This document shows, piece by piece, positions 7,916-15,376 of a stretch of DNA of 15,800 bases. A model generated the notes under the pieces. That model was not told where the DNA came from, searched no databases, and saw nothing but the letters and a program-made list of their open reading frames with translations. The stretch comes from UBA1425 sp045537495 (GTDB lineage Bacteria > Bacillota > Clostridia > Oscillospirales > Acutalibacteraceae), in assembly GCA_045537495.1 (NCBI GenBank), contig JAZSPN010000012.1:1-15800 (forward strand), read 5' to 3'. Position 1 is the stretch's first letter. Every line of letters begins with the position of its first letter. A program made the translations under genes and the position numbers.

Positions 7916-7924
7916 TGTTATAAT
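7916..7924 (+). promoter_or_regulatory. rlmB: Extended -10 promoter for rlmB operon
   Basis: TATAAT (7919-7924) with a TGn extension (7916-7918) forms a strong extended -10. The matching -35 position (7896-7901, TGTAAA) is poor. The stretch 7861-7900 is almost pure A/T and may act as an UP element. The leader to the rlmB start is about 40 bases. The rest of the 227-base divergent gap holds only this promoter and the spoIIE promoter. Confidence 0.6.
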
Positions 7925-7970
7925 GGAGTGAATACTTATAATTATCTCTGTATGAAGGAGTTTTACACGG

Positions 7971-8741
7971 ATGAATGATGTCAATTCCGAAAAAAACGAT
8001 CTTATAATAGGCAGAAATTCCGTTCTCGAGGCGATTCAGAGCGGTCGTGAAATCGACAGCGTAATGATTGCCCGCGGCGAAAGAAGCGGTTCTATCGGAA
8101 AGATCATAGGTCTTTGTAAACAAAAAAATATAGTTATTAAAGATGTTGACTCAAAAAAGCTCGATTATCTGTGTAACCACTCAAATCATCAGGGCGTTGT
8201 TGCAACTGCCGCGGCACACGCATATGCAGAGCTTGAAGACATCTTCAATTCAGCCGAAAGCCGTAATGAAGATCCTTTCATCATCGTCTGTGACGAGGTT
8301 GAGGATCCTCACAATCTCGGTGCGATAATACGTTCTGCCGAGGCGGCGGGTGCTCACGGAATTATCGTTCCAAAGCGACGTTCCGCATCACTCACCTATG
8401 CCGTTTCAAAGACTTCGGCAGGCGCACTCGAATATATGCCCGTTGTACGTGTTCCGAACATTCCGTCGGCGATAGATGATCTCAAAAAGCGCGGTATATG
8501 GGTTTATGCCGCAGATATGGACGGAAGCCTCTGGTGCGACACCGACATGAAAGGCCCGATAGCTCTTGTTGTCGGCTCCGAGGGGCGCGGCGTAGGCCGA
8601 CTTGTCCGTGACAAGTGCGACTTCATCGTTTCTCTTCCCATGAAAGGCAAAATCAATTCACTCAACGCATCCGTTGCCGCAGGCATACTGATGTTCGAGG
8701 TATCAAGACAAAGATTGAAAAGCGGAGGTACTGTCAAGTGA
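7971..8741 (+). CDS. rlmB: 23S rRNA 2'-O-methyltransferase RlmB/TrmH family
   Basis: The product is a SPOUT-fold (trefoil knot) S-adenosylmethionine-dependent ribose methyltransferase. RlmB modifies G2251 of 23S rRNA in the peptidyl-transferase P loop. The N-terminal substrate-binding domain (about 9-85) starts with LIIGRNSVLEAI. The catalytic domain shows motif 1 DPHNLGAIIRSAEAAG (112-127), motif 2 VVGSEGRGV (200-208) and motif 3 SLPMKGKINSLNASVAAGI (221-239). Length 256 residues is standard. The start ATG has AAGGAG 10 bases upstream. Family members in Clostridia can have other rRNA targets, so the exact nucleotide is inferred. Its last four bases overlap the start of the next gene, so the two are translated from one transcript. 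Confidence 0.92.
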   Translation: MNDVNSEKNDLIIGRNSVLEAIQSGREIDSVMIARGERSGSIGKIIGLCKQKNIVIKDVDSKKLDYLCNHSNHQGVVATAAAHAYAELEDIFNSAESRNEDPFIIVCDEVEDPHNLGAIIRSAEAAGAHGIIVPKRRSASLTYAVSKTSAGALEYMPVVRVPNIPSAIDDLKKRGIWVYAADMDGSLWCDTDMKGPIALVVGSEGRGVGRLVRDKCDFIVSLPMKGKINSLNASVAAGILMFEVSRQRLKSGGTVK

Positions 8742-11173
8742 ATAATAACGATAACTTCTCGATCGACAGCATTCTCTCCGATCTTGAAAGAATGCGTAAC
8801 GAACGCGGAGAATCCGATACATCCGCAAACGATATAAACGATAAATCCGTAAGCGATGCCATACTCGAAATAGACCGTCTTCTCGGCACCGACTCCGTTT
8901 CGCTTGACGGTTTTTCCGATTATTCCGAATTACCGGAGCCTCAGAAGGCCGCCGCTTCTTCCGTTGAGCCCGTTGTCGAAACAAACAAACACGGTCAGGA
9001 AATGTTCGGCGCCGTCACGAAGTCGGATGAATCCGACAGGATTGAAGATATTTTTTCCGATTCCCGCGTATCCGAAAGCACGCAAGACTGGACAAAAATA
9101 GTTGATCTCGTAAAAAACGGCGGTGTCGACGACAGTTCCGAAATGGAAAAAACAAAAATCATCGGCAACACTCCGCCTCAGCCGCCGAAAAAAGCTGTTG
9201 CCGACATCGACAACAGCGAAATGGTTGACGGTCAGATGATCCTTCAGGGCTTCGTTGACGAAGAAATACTCTCCCAGCTCGACGATGCGGAGCTCGAAAA
9301 AACTCTTTCCGAGCGAAGCCGTGAGAATCTCAAAAAATTCCGTCTTTACCGTGCCGCCGATGAATATGAGCCCGACATTCCTCCGAACGGTGAGCTTTTC
9401 AACGATGAAGAAACTCCGGGCGAAGAGGATTACAACGATGACGAAGAACGCACCTCGATAAAGGAGTACCGTCATTCCGATCAGTCAAAGAATTTCATAA
9501 AAGCTTTCTCGGAAAATAAACGTTCATCGTTCATCTCCTTGTGCGGATTGCTGATTCTGGAAATCGCAATGATAACAGTATCTGCTCTCGGTGCAAAATC
9601 GGCAAGCTCATCTCCGACATTTTATAGCGGTGCCTGTCTTGTTCTTCTGACTTTATCCGCCGCACTGTCGATTTCAAACCTCGGCGCCGGTTTTTCCGCA
9701 CTTTTAAAGCTTCGTCCGAACTGCCACAGTGCTTCGGCATTGCTTCTCACCTTTACACTGATTCACACGGCAGTTTCGTTCATCCTCCCCGACTCCCCGG
9801 GTATTTTCGGCATTTACTGCGCTTCGGCGGGATTTTCACTGATACTCTCCAAGGTTTCGGAGCTTCTTAAAACAATCGGTGTTCTCGAAAACTTCAAATT
9901 CTGCTCCGTTGAGCACAGCAACGAGTTGTACGCCGTAAAATCAATAAACGATAAATCCGAAAGCAGAGATATCGCCAAGGCGCTTCCCGCCGGTGAACCT
10001 AACGTTAAGTATTCGCATAAGATCAGGTTCCCCTCAAAGTTCATCGAAAATTCCGATTTTACAACCTCTGTTGACAGGCTGTGCAAGCTCACCATTCCCG
10101 CCTCGTTTATACTCAGTCTTATCTCTGCACTCATCGGCTGGCTCAAAACAAAGGTTGCTCTCGGTGCACTGACAGCCTTTACCGCTTCCCTTTCCGTTTC
10201 AATGCCTGCCGGCGCTGCATTTGCAATAATCTTCCCGACTGTTATCGCCATGATAACATTAAATCAGAAGGGCGGTATGATATCTTCTCCCTCTGCCGCT
10301 TCGGAAACCGCGTGCGCCCATGCCGTTGCGCTTGATTCCTTTGAGCTTTTCGATACAGACAAATGCGGTCTTGTCGGTTTTGATGACAAAAACACTGTCC
10401 GTATCGACGAAGTACTGATGTATGCCGCCGCGCTCATCATCGGAACAAAAGGTCCCCTGAGCAAGGCTTTTGAAGGAATTGTCGGCAACACAAGCATACT
10501 GCCTCCCGTAAAAAAACTTCTCTATGAAGAGAAGCTCGGCATTTCAGGCTTCATCGGAGAAAACAACGTACTTCTCGGAAACAGAAATCTGCTTATAAAT
10601 CACAGTATCGAAGCTCCTCCGAAGGACGTTGAGATGAAGCATCTTCAGCAAGGCAAACAAGTTCTTTACATAGCAATCAGAGGAAAAATTGCCGCGATGC
10701 TGATTCTCGACTATGTCGAAGACGAGAACCTCGCCGGACCGCTCAAGGTACTGGAGAAAAACGGAATTCACATTATCGTAAACTCGGTTGACTGCAACGT
10801 GACCGAAGATTTTATATGCAAGAAATTCCGCCTCACCCCGGGAATCGTAAAACTCATGACTCCCACAACGGGCACCCTCTTCCGTTCACGCAAGAGGGAA
10901 GAAACAAATTCGGAGGATGCAAAAGTTCTTCATACGGGAACCTCCGAATCCTTCGTCGGTGCCGTTGCGACATCGGCAATCATCAACAACATTCAGCGTT
11001 ATGCCCTGCTCGCTCAAAGCGTTTTCTGTGCTCTCGGATGGCTGATATCCTTCATCATGATTCTTGCCGGCGGACTCGAAAATGCAGGTTGGCAATTCAT
11101 ACTGATTTATAATTTTATCTGGACTGCTCTTTCAACCGGTTTCGGTTTCTGGCAAACACGCTCTCTCAACTGA
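8738..11173 (+). CDS. Degenerate P-type ATPase-like membrane protein with acidic N-terminal region
   Basis: I do not know a named family for this 811-residue protein. The GTG start (8738) overlaps the rlmB stop (GTGA) and has GGAGG 9 bases upstream. Residues 1-260 are acidic, low in hydrophobics and probably largely disordered. Hydrophobic segments lie near 264-285, 295-316, 333-351, 354-372, 452-470, 474-507, 755-778 and 785-803, in the order of a P1B-type ATPase. After MPAGAAFAI (489-497, where metal pumps carry CPC) come DKCGL (541-545, in place of DKTGT), GPLSKA (572-577, like HPLAKA of the N domain) and LLGNRNLL (612-619, a P1B N-domain block). The actuator segment (about 373-450) is short with only AGEP (418-421) where TGE would be. 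No GDGxND is seen between 690 and 740. I infer a non-pumping relative, perhaps regulatory. Confidence 0.72.
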   Translation: MNNNDNFSIDSILSDLERMRNERGESDTSANDINDKSVSDAILEIDRLLGTDSVSLDGFSDYSELPEPQKAAASSVEPVVETNKHGQEMFGAVTKSDESDRIEDIFSDSRVSESTQDWTKIVDLVKNGGVDDSSEMEKTKIIGNTPPQPPKKAVADIDNSEMVDGQMILQGFVDEEILSQLDDAELEKTLSERSRENLKKFRLYRAADEYEPDIPPNGELFNDEETPGEEDYNDDEERTSIKEYRHSDQSKNFIKAFSENKRSSFISLCGLLILEIAMITVSALGAKSASSSPTFYSGACLVLLTLSAALSISNLGAGFSALLKLRPNCHSASALLLTFTLIHTAVSFILPDSPGIFGIYCASAGFSLILSKVSELLKTIGVLENFKFCSVEHSNELYAVKSINDKSESRDIAKALPAGEPNVKYSHKIRFPSKFIENSDFTTSVDRLCKLTIPASFILSLISALIGWLKTKVALGALTAFTASLSVSMPAGAAFAIIFPTVIAMITLNQKGGMISSPSAASETACAHAVALDSFELFDTDKCGLVGFDDKNTVRIDEVLMYAAALIIGTKGPLSKAFEGIVGNTSILPPVKKLLYEEKLGISGFIGENNVLLGNRNLLINHSIEAPPKDVEMKHLQQGKQVLYIAIRGKIAAMLILDYVEDENLAGPLKVLEKNGIHIIVNSVDCNVTEDFICKKFRLTPGIVKLMTPTTGTLFRSRKREETNSEDAKVLHTGTSESFVGAVATSAIINNIQRYALLAQSVFCALGWLISFIMILAGGLENAGWQFILIYNFIWTALSTGFGFWQTRSLN

Positions 11174-11182
11174 ATTATACAA

Positions 11183-11229
11183 CAAGGGACCGCTTCCTGT
11201 GGGGAGCGGTCCCTTGCATTTTCAATTTT
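11183..11229 (+). terminator. Intrinsic terminator after the P-type ATPase-like gene
   Basis: CAAGGGACCGCT (11183-11194) pairs perfectly with AGCGGTCCCTTG (11205-11216) around a 10-base loop, followed by CATTTTTCAATTTTT. It ends the rlmB unit. On the minus strand the same stem is followed only by TTGTTGTATAATT, so it may also serve the convergent hydrolase gene weakly. Confidence 0.9.
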
Positions 11230-13079
11230 TAATAGTATTTGAATGTGATGACATCGAAGAAGCCTCTCGGTCCGACAAGCTTATAAAGACCTTCGCTCAT
11301 TTTGTAGAGGACATTGCCCATAAACTCTTTGAACTTTTCTTCTTCCTGCTTTTCGTATACTCCGCAGTAAACAAGTGCATCATAGAGGTCCTTTTCCGCC
11401 TCTGCACGCACGCTGTCGTCCGCAACCGTGGAAGCAAGCATTGCCTCCGTCTTTTCAACAGCGGCATCAAGAACTTTTATCTGATCCTCTGTAAGTTTTG
11501 TTCTGTCAATCTCCTTGAAATCGGGAAGGTATTCACGGACAATCTTTTTAACAAGTCTTGTTCCGTTGAACTGAGGGTATGCAGGATCGGAGTAAATATC
11601 CTGAATCTCACCGACGAGAATCTTGCATACCACTTCAACGGCAACGTCGTTGTAAGCAATTTCATGATGCTGTCCGAGGAAGTACCATGTATGCTCGGGA
11701 CGGTAGCAGGTAGCGGCATTGATCGAGCCTTCGATATGGTCGTGCGTAGGATCCGTACAGTAAACCGTTCCGTCGGGAGTGGACTTGTTGTAAGTTTCGC
11801 CGGAACTGACACTGTCCGTTCCCATAGCCGTAGAGGAAACCTGGATGATTCCGTCGGAGTTGCTTCCCTTTGAACATTTGAAGAATTGGAAGTAATTGTA
11901 ATCAGATTCCCATCCCGTACCGAATTCGAGGTCACATCCGCCGACATTATAAATCTCGATTCCGTAATCTTCCGCAAGCTCTTTCACTCTCTCTTCAAGA
12001 TTCGCCTGAGCATTGTGATATCTGTCTGTCTGTGCACGGAGAACTTTGTATTCGTCGCCGACAAGGTACTTGTCTGCAATTTCCTCGTATCTGTCATGCG
12101 GAACAAGTGCCCACAAGGAAGGTACATTCCTGACAAAAGAATTTACCACACTTCCCAACACCACGTCGACAAGCTTTCTTGCAAAACCTCGCGGAATTAA
12201 CCGAAGAACTATATTTCCGATATATCCGAGATATCCTTCGCTTTTTCCTGCTATAACGGGAAGAAGTGAACGGTAAAGAAGCTCGGGAGCATTATCACCA
12301 AAATTCAGCATAAAGAGATCCGCCACAAGCTGACTGCCGTCAAGAGCCGCAACCACATTGATAACTCTGTCAACATCGCGTTCGTCCTTATACATATCAA
12401 AATAAGCATTTGCAACAGTGCCGCCAAGACTTACGGGAACAAGTGTAACCTTGTCATGCCCGGGATGCTGTTCCTTTACCATCTGAATGAAATTATGAAG
12501 TCCTTCCGCTTCATCATATGTATTTGAGAATGCCGCAAAGTTGTAGACATATATTTTTTCTTCGCCGATAATCTGAGCATACTCCTGAATGGGAAGCCTC
12601 TTGTAGAAAAAGTCTTTTGCATCCTTGTCGTACTGAGAAAGAGGATAATTGTACGCAAGGGCTTTTACGTTCTCGACGCTCTTTCCTTCCTTATCATGCA
12701 TCGAATATTTAAAAAGAGAGGGCACTTGCTTTTCGAGAACCTTTGTTAATCCGACATCGTGCTGTAACACAAGCGATATCAGCAAAACAGGAACAATCTT
12801 CCAGAGATTCCAAAGAAGCTCATAGAGATAGAAATTAAAGACTTCCCAAGTATCAAAATTACTGCCGTCTTTTTTCTTGGCAATGTCGCCATTATCGTCA
12901 AAAAGAGTTGTCCTGGACATACCAATTCCGGGTATAATAATTACCGGTGAAAGATCGGCTGTATCCGATACAGTTTTCTCACCCTCACCTTCCTTCGCAA
13001 AAGAAGTAACGGTTACGACAGAAAGCAGAATGGAAATGCAAAGTATTGCCGATATACATCTTAACAAATTTCTTTTCAT
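11229..13079 (-). CDS. Secreted alpha/beta-hydrolase, lipase/LCAT-like
   Basis: The 616-residue protein has a Sec signal peptide: MKR, a hydrophobic core to about residue 25, and a likely cut after TSFA (28). IIIPGIGMSR (47-56) resembles the oxyanion strand of lipases. KVTLVPVSLGGTVAN (210-224) is the nucleophile elbow with Ser217; the first Gly of GxSxG is replaced by Pro215. NSDGIIQVSS (407-416) resembles the acid-residue region of LCAT-type acylhydrolases, and FLGQHHEIAYN (467-477) is a plausible His site. A stretch at 82-106 is hydrophobic and could touch the membrane. The C-terminal 100 residues are charged and helical-looking. ATG 13079 has AAAGGA 8 bases upstream. Substrate is unknown; lipid or another ester is likely. 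It is convergent with the ATPase-like gene and divergent from rny. Confidence 0.75.
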   Translation of the reverse strand: MKRNLLRCISAILCISILLSVVTVTSFAKEGEGEKTVSDTADLSPVIIIPGIGMSRTTLFDDNGDIAKKKDGSNFDTWEVFNFYLYELLWNLWKIVPVLLISLVLQHDVGLTKVLEKQVPSLFKYSMHDKEGKSVENVKALAYNYPLSQYDKDAKDFFYKRLPIQEYAQIIGEEKIYVYNFAAFSNTYDEAEGLHNFIQMVKEQHPGHDKVTLVPVSLGGTVANAYFDMYKDERDVDRVINVVAALDGSQLVADLFMLNFGDNAPELLYRSLLPVIAGKSEGYLGYIGNIVLRLIPRGFARKLVDVVLGSVVNSFVRNVPSLWALVPHDRYEEIADKYLVGDEYKVLRAQTDRYHNAQANLEERVKELAEDYGIEIYNVGGCDLEFGTGWESDYNYFQFFKCSKGSNSDGIIQVSSTAMGTDSVSSGETYNKSTPDGTVYCTDPTHDHIEGSINAATCYRPEHTWYFLGQHHEIAYNDVAVEVVCKILVGEIQDIYSDPAYPQFNGTRLVKKIVREYLPDFKEIDRTKLTEDQIKVLDAAVEKTEAMLASTVADDSVRAEAEKDLYDALVYCGVYEKQEEEKFKEFMGNVLYKMSEGLYKLVGPRGFFDVITFKYY

Positions 13080-13143
13080 AAACTACATCCTTTCTAATTC
13101 AGTCTGAGTGAATAACCCCTCGCATTCATTACCCCTCCTTCTC

Positions 13144-13172
13144 ATTGTATACATTTTTACAAGCAAAAACAA
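13144..13172 (-). promoter_or_regulatory. Sigma-A-type promoter for the secreted hydrolase
   Basis: Minus strand TTGTTT (13167-13172), 17-base spacer, TACAAT (13144-13149). The leader to ATG 13079 is about 58 bases. It lies in the 489-base divergent gap (13080-13568), which also holds the rny promoter and a long rny leader; no other gene is seen there. Confidence 0.6.
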
Positions 13173-13259
13173 TGTTCATTCTGCACTAATATTAATACAC
13201 GCTTTTATTCAAAAAAACAAATTTATTAAAAAAATCTTAAAAAATGTAAAGAATCCGCC

Positions 13260-13288
13260 TTGACAAATATTCAAAAAAGATTTAAAAT
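13260..13288 (+). promoter_or_regulatory. rny: Sigma-A-type promoter for rny
   Basis: A consensus TTGACA (13260-13265), 17-base spacer and TAAAAT (13283-13288) predict a transcript start near 13295. That leaves an untranslated leader of about 270 bases before the rny ATG, long enough to hold regulatory structure. Confidence 0.7.
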
Positions 13289-13330
13289 TACATAGATGAT
13301 GTGTGATATATCCGAATCATGCATATATTT

Positions 13331-13522
13331 GGATTTTCACCGCGTTTATATATATACAGACATGCAGAATTTAACTCAGAGCTTCAAAACGCTTTTTCAT
13401 AGAGAGTTTTTTAGTGGATTTTGTACCGTTGGCACATTCGGCACATTTTCGTAACAAATGGTTTTTTAACTGTAATACTGTATCTATTCCGCGGTGGGAT
13501 CCGGCGATACCTTTGTATTGCC
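13331..13522 (+). ncRNA. Structured 5' leader of rny (possible cis-regulatory RNA)
   Basis: GGATTTTCACCGCG (13331-13344) can pair with CGCGGTGGGATCC (13490-13502): 13 pairs including two G-U, with one bulged base. Inside it ATACAG (13354-13359) pairs with CTGTAT (13478-13483). Just after it GGCGATAC/GTATTGCC (13503-13522) makes an 8-pair hairpin with a CTTT loop, followed 12 bases later by TTTTTTTATTTTT. An upstream hairpin ATCCGAA/TTTGGAT (13310-13316/13328-13334) would compete with the outer stem. I recognise no known riboswitch class. It could be autoregulatory leader, attenuator or a separate small RNA. Confidence 0.4.
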
Positions 13523-13568
13523 AGATCTTTATCGTTTTTTTATTTTTATAGGAGGTGTACACCGTATC

Positions 13569-14633
13569 ATGCAACTCTGGTTGGCAATTATTATCGCAGT
13601 TGTTGCGGCAATTGTTTTTGCTGTAATCGGATTCATCCTCGGCGGAGTTTATAACAGAAAAACTTCCGAGGCCAAAATAGGTTCCGCTACTCAGCAGGCA
13701 AAAAAGATCGTTTCCGATGCGATAACTCAGGCAGAATCAAAGAAAAAAGAGGCTATTCTCGAAGCAAAAGACGAAATTCATAAGCAAAGAACAGAAACAG
13801 AACGTGAACTTCGTGAACGCCGTACAGAAGTACAGCGCCAGGAAAGAAGAATTATCCAGAAGGAAGAAAGTCTGGATAAGAAAACCGAAAACCTCGAAAA
13901 GAAGGAAGAGCTTCTCGCAAAGAAGGTCAAAGACACCGAGGAAAAGCTTTCCGAAATCGAAAGCATCAAAAAGAGTCAGTTCGACATGCTCGAAAGAATC
14001 TCCGGTTTCTCCAAAGAGCAGGCAAAGGATTATCTGCTCAAGGCTCTCGAAGCAGATCTCACCCACGAAAAAGCGGTCAGAATCATGGAATACCGCCAAA
14101 AGACAAAGGACGAGGCAGATACCATCGCAAGAGAAGTTATTTCTACCGCGATTCAGCGTTGTGCCGCTGATCATGCAGCAGAAGCCACCGTTTCCGTTGT
14201 CGCTCTTCCCAACGACGAAATGAAGGGAAGAATCATCGGCCGTGAAGGCAGAAACATCAGAACGCTCGAAACGATCACGGGTGTCGATCTTATCATCGAC
14301 GATACTCCCGAGGCCATTACCGTTTCCAGCTTCGATCCCGTCCGCAGAGAAATTGCACGTCTTACTCTTGAAAAACTCATTTCCGACGGCAGAATTCATC
14401 CCGCACGTATCGAGGAAATGTTTGATAAAGCAACCCGCGAAGTCGAAAGCACCATCAAGCAGACCGGCGAACACGCTCTTATCGATGCAGGCGTAAACGG
14501 CGTTCATCCCGAAATCGTCAAGCTTCTCGGTAAACTTAAATACCGTACCAGCTTCGGTCAGAATGTAACAACCACTCTCTTGAAGTTTCCTATATCGCAG
14601 GTCTTCTCGCAGCAGAACTCGGTGCCGATGTAA
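13569..14633 (+). CDS. rny: Ribonuclease Y, N-terminal part (frame broken before HD domain)
   Basis: RNase Y is the membrane-anchored endoribonuclease that starts mRNA decay in many Firmicutes. This frame gives a transmembrane anchor (LAIIIAVVAAIVFAVIGFI, residues 5-23), a long charged coiled coil (about 30-140), and a KH RNA-binding domain with GRIIGREGRN (220-229). It reads correctly to QNV (331-333) and then goes out of frame, ending after 21 unrelated residues. Intact RNase Y is about 520 residues; the missing HD catalytic domain follows in another frame. ATG 13569 is chosen because MQLWLAIIIA is a typical start; AGGAGG lies 12 bases upstream, a little far. As read, this part would lack nuclease activity. 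Sequencing or assembly error is a serious alternative to a real mutation. Confidence 0.9.
   Translation: MQLWLAIIIAVVAAIVFAVIGFILGGVYNRKTSEAKIGSATQQAKKIVSDAITQAESKKKEAILEAKDEIHKQRTETERELRERRTEVQRQERRIIQKEESLDKKTENLEKKEELLAKKVKDTEEKLSEIESIKKSQFDMLERISGFSKEQAKDYLLKALEADLTHEKAVRIMEYRQKTKDEADTIAREVISTAIQRCAADHAAEATVSVVALPNDEMKGRIIGREGRNIRTLETITGVDLIIDDTPEAITVSSFDPVRREIARLTLEKLISDGRIHPARIEEMFDKATREVESTIKQTGEHALIDAGVNGVHPEIVKLLGKLKYRTSFGQNVTTTLLKFPISQVFSQQNSVPM
14568..14572 (+). other. rny: One-base deletion site in rny
   Basis: After the codon GTA (14565-14567) the family needs two codons before the HS of the HD domain (QNVLKHS in B. subtilis). Only five bases, ACAAC, are present before CAC (14573-14575). 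One missing base shifts the frame; everything downstream is conserved in the shifted frame. No slippery heptamer is seen here. Confidence 0.85.
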
Positions 14634-14689
14634 AGCTTGCAAAACGTGCAGGTCTTCTTCACGATATCGGTAAGGCTCTCGACCACGAA

Positions 14690-15121
14690 ATGGACGGCTC
14701 ACACATCGAACTCGGTGTTGAGTTTGCCAAGAAGTACAAGGAAAACGATCAGGTTATTCATGCAATTCACGCTCACCACGGCGACGTTGAAGCAAAGACC
14801 ATCATCGCTTGTCTTGTCCAGGCGGCCGATGCTGTTTCCGCAGCAAGACCGGGCGCCAGAAGAGAAAATGTTCAGAACTACATCAAGCGTCTTGAAAAGC
14901 TTGAAGAAATCGCAACATCCTTCGAGGGTGTTGAACGCTCCTTTGCAATTCAGGCAGGCAGAGAAGTCCGTATCATGGTTAAGCCCGAAATGGTTTCCGA
15001 CGATGCAATGGTACTTCTTACCCGCGATATTGCTCAGAAGATCGAAAATGAGCTTGAATATCCCGGACAGATCAAGGTAAATCTCATCAGAGAAAGCCGT
15101 ACTGTCGGTTACGCAAAATAA
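14690..15121 (+). CDS. rny: Ribonuclease Y, C-terminal HD-domain part
   Basis: This frame carries the rest of RNase Y. Conserved sequence is already readable from 14573 (HSLEVSYIAGLLAAELGA, then LLHDIGKALDHE with the metal-binding His-Asp). The first ATG in the frame is 14690, inside the HD domain, so a protein started there would lose the HD pair. Further on are HAIHAHHGD (metal-site histidines), AADAVSAARPGARRE, and the C-terminal RNase Y domain ending TVGYAK. Together with the N-terminal part the total is about 517 residues, the normal length. No ribosome site precedes 14690. The strong conservation argues for a very recent mutation or an error rather than an old pseudogene. An intrinsic terminator follows directly. 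Confidence 0.88.
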   Translation: MDGSHIELGVEFAKKYKENDQVIHAIHAHHGDVEAKTIIACLVQAADAVSAARPGARRENVQNYIKRLEKLEEIATSFEGVERSFAIQAGREVRIMVKPEMVSDDAMVLLTRDIAQKIENELEYPGQIKVNLIRESRTVGYAK

Positions 15122-15127
15122 TTAAGG

Positions 15128-15160
15128 GGACTGTTTCACCGATGTGAAACAGTCCTTTTT
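15128..15160 (+). terminator. Intrinsic terminator of rny
   Basis: GGACTGTTTCAC (15128-15139) pairs perfectly with GTGAAACAGTCC (15144-15155) around a 4-base loop and is followed by TTTTT. It begins 7 bases after the rny stop codon. Confidence 0.95.
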
Positions 15161-15165
15161 CATTA

Positions 15166-15194
15166 TTGACAAAAGGTTTTTGAGATGCTATATT
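15166..15194 (+). promoter_or_regulatory. Strong promoter for leader RNA and secreted protease
   Basis: A perfect TTGACA (15166-15171), 17-base spacer and TATATT (15189-15194) with a TGC extension (15186-15188). Transcription should start near 15201, leaving about 240 bases before the protease ATG. The left arm of the long inverted repeat begins at 15193, overlapping the -10. Confidence 0.8.
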
Positions 15195-15314
15195 GTTGTT
15201 GTCACACAAATTGCATATAAACTTCCGCTTGTGGGAAAATACTTTGGAAAAAGGTGTTTTCTCTTCCTTGCTTTTTCTCCTCACGGGCGGAATGCATTTG
15301 TGTGACAACAACAA
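15193..15314 (+). repeat. Long inverted repeat / leader RNA hairpin
   Basis: The left arm (15193-15216, starting TTGTTGTTGTCACACAAA) matches the reverse complement of the right arm (15292-15314, ATGCATTTGTGTGACAACA and on) with one extra T on the left. TTCCGC and GCGGAA just inside extend the pairing. The loop is about 75 bases. If transcription starts near 15201, the RNA stem is GUCACACAAAUUGCAU with AUGCAUUUGUGUGAC. Each arm also contains the small palindrome TTGT-CAC-ACAA, so it could be a pair of protein binding sites. Confidence 0.75.
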
Positions 15315-15330
15315 GAGATTCACTTTTTCG

Positions 15331-15364
15331 GTGTGTCTCTTGCGGGACACACTTTTTTCTTTTT
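15331..15364 (+). terminator. Leader terminator (attenuator) upstream of protease
   Basis: GTGTGTCTC (15331-15339) pairs with GGGACACAC (15344-15352) around a TTGC loop (one G-T pair), followed by TTTTTTCTTTTT. It lies between the promoter and the coding start. CAAGAGA (15312-15318) can pair with TCTCTTG (15336-15342) as an antiterminator, and its first three bases belong to the right arm of the long inverted repeat. It may instead end a separate small RNA of about 160 bases. Confidence 0.85.
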
Positions 15365-15376
15365 CGGGGAGATGAT

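Noticed and set aside
8615..8737. Upstream extension of the ATPase-like frame (852-codon version)
   Set aside because: It reads rlmB in the wrong frame; the GTG at 8738 has a good ribosome site and the usual overlap with the rlmB stop.
13094..13129. 12-codon leader ORF before the secreted hydrolase (minus strand, with GGAGGGG upstream)
   Set aside because: The predicted transcript start falls within the supposed ribosome site, and the spacing to the ATG is very short.
13485..13505. T-box-like GCGGTGGGATCC sequence in the rny leader
   Set aside because: It does not match the T-box core AGGGTGGNACCGCG on either strand; it is better explained as one arm of the leader stem.
14540..14575. Programmed -1 frameshift in rny
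   Set aside because: No X-XXY-YYZ slippery heptamer lies near the break, and RNase Y is not known to use frameshifting.
15193..15314. A small MITE-type mobile element with terminal inverted repeats
   Set aside because: No target-site duplication flanks the arms, and the left arm overlaps a consensus promoter -10, which fits regulation better; not excluded without a genome-wide copy search.
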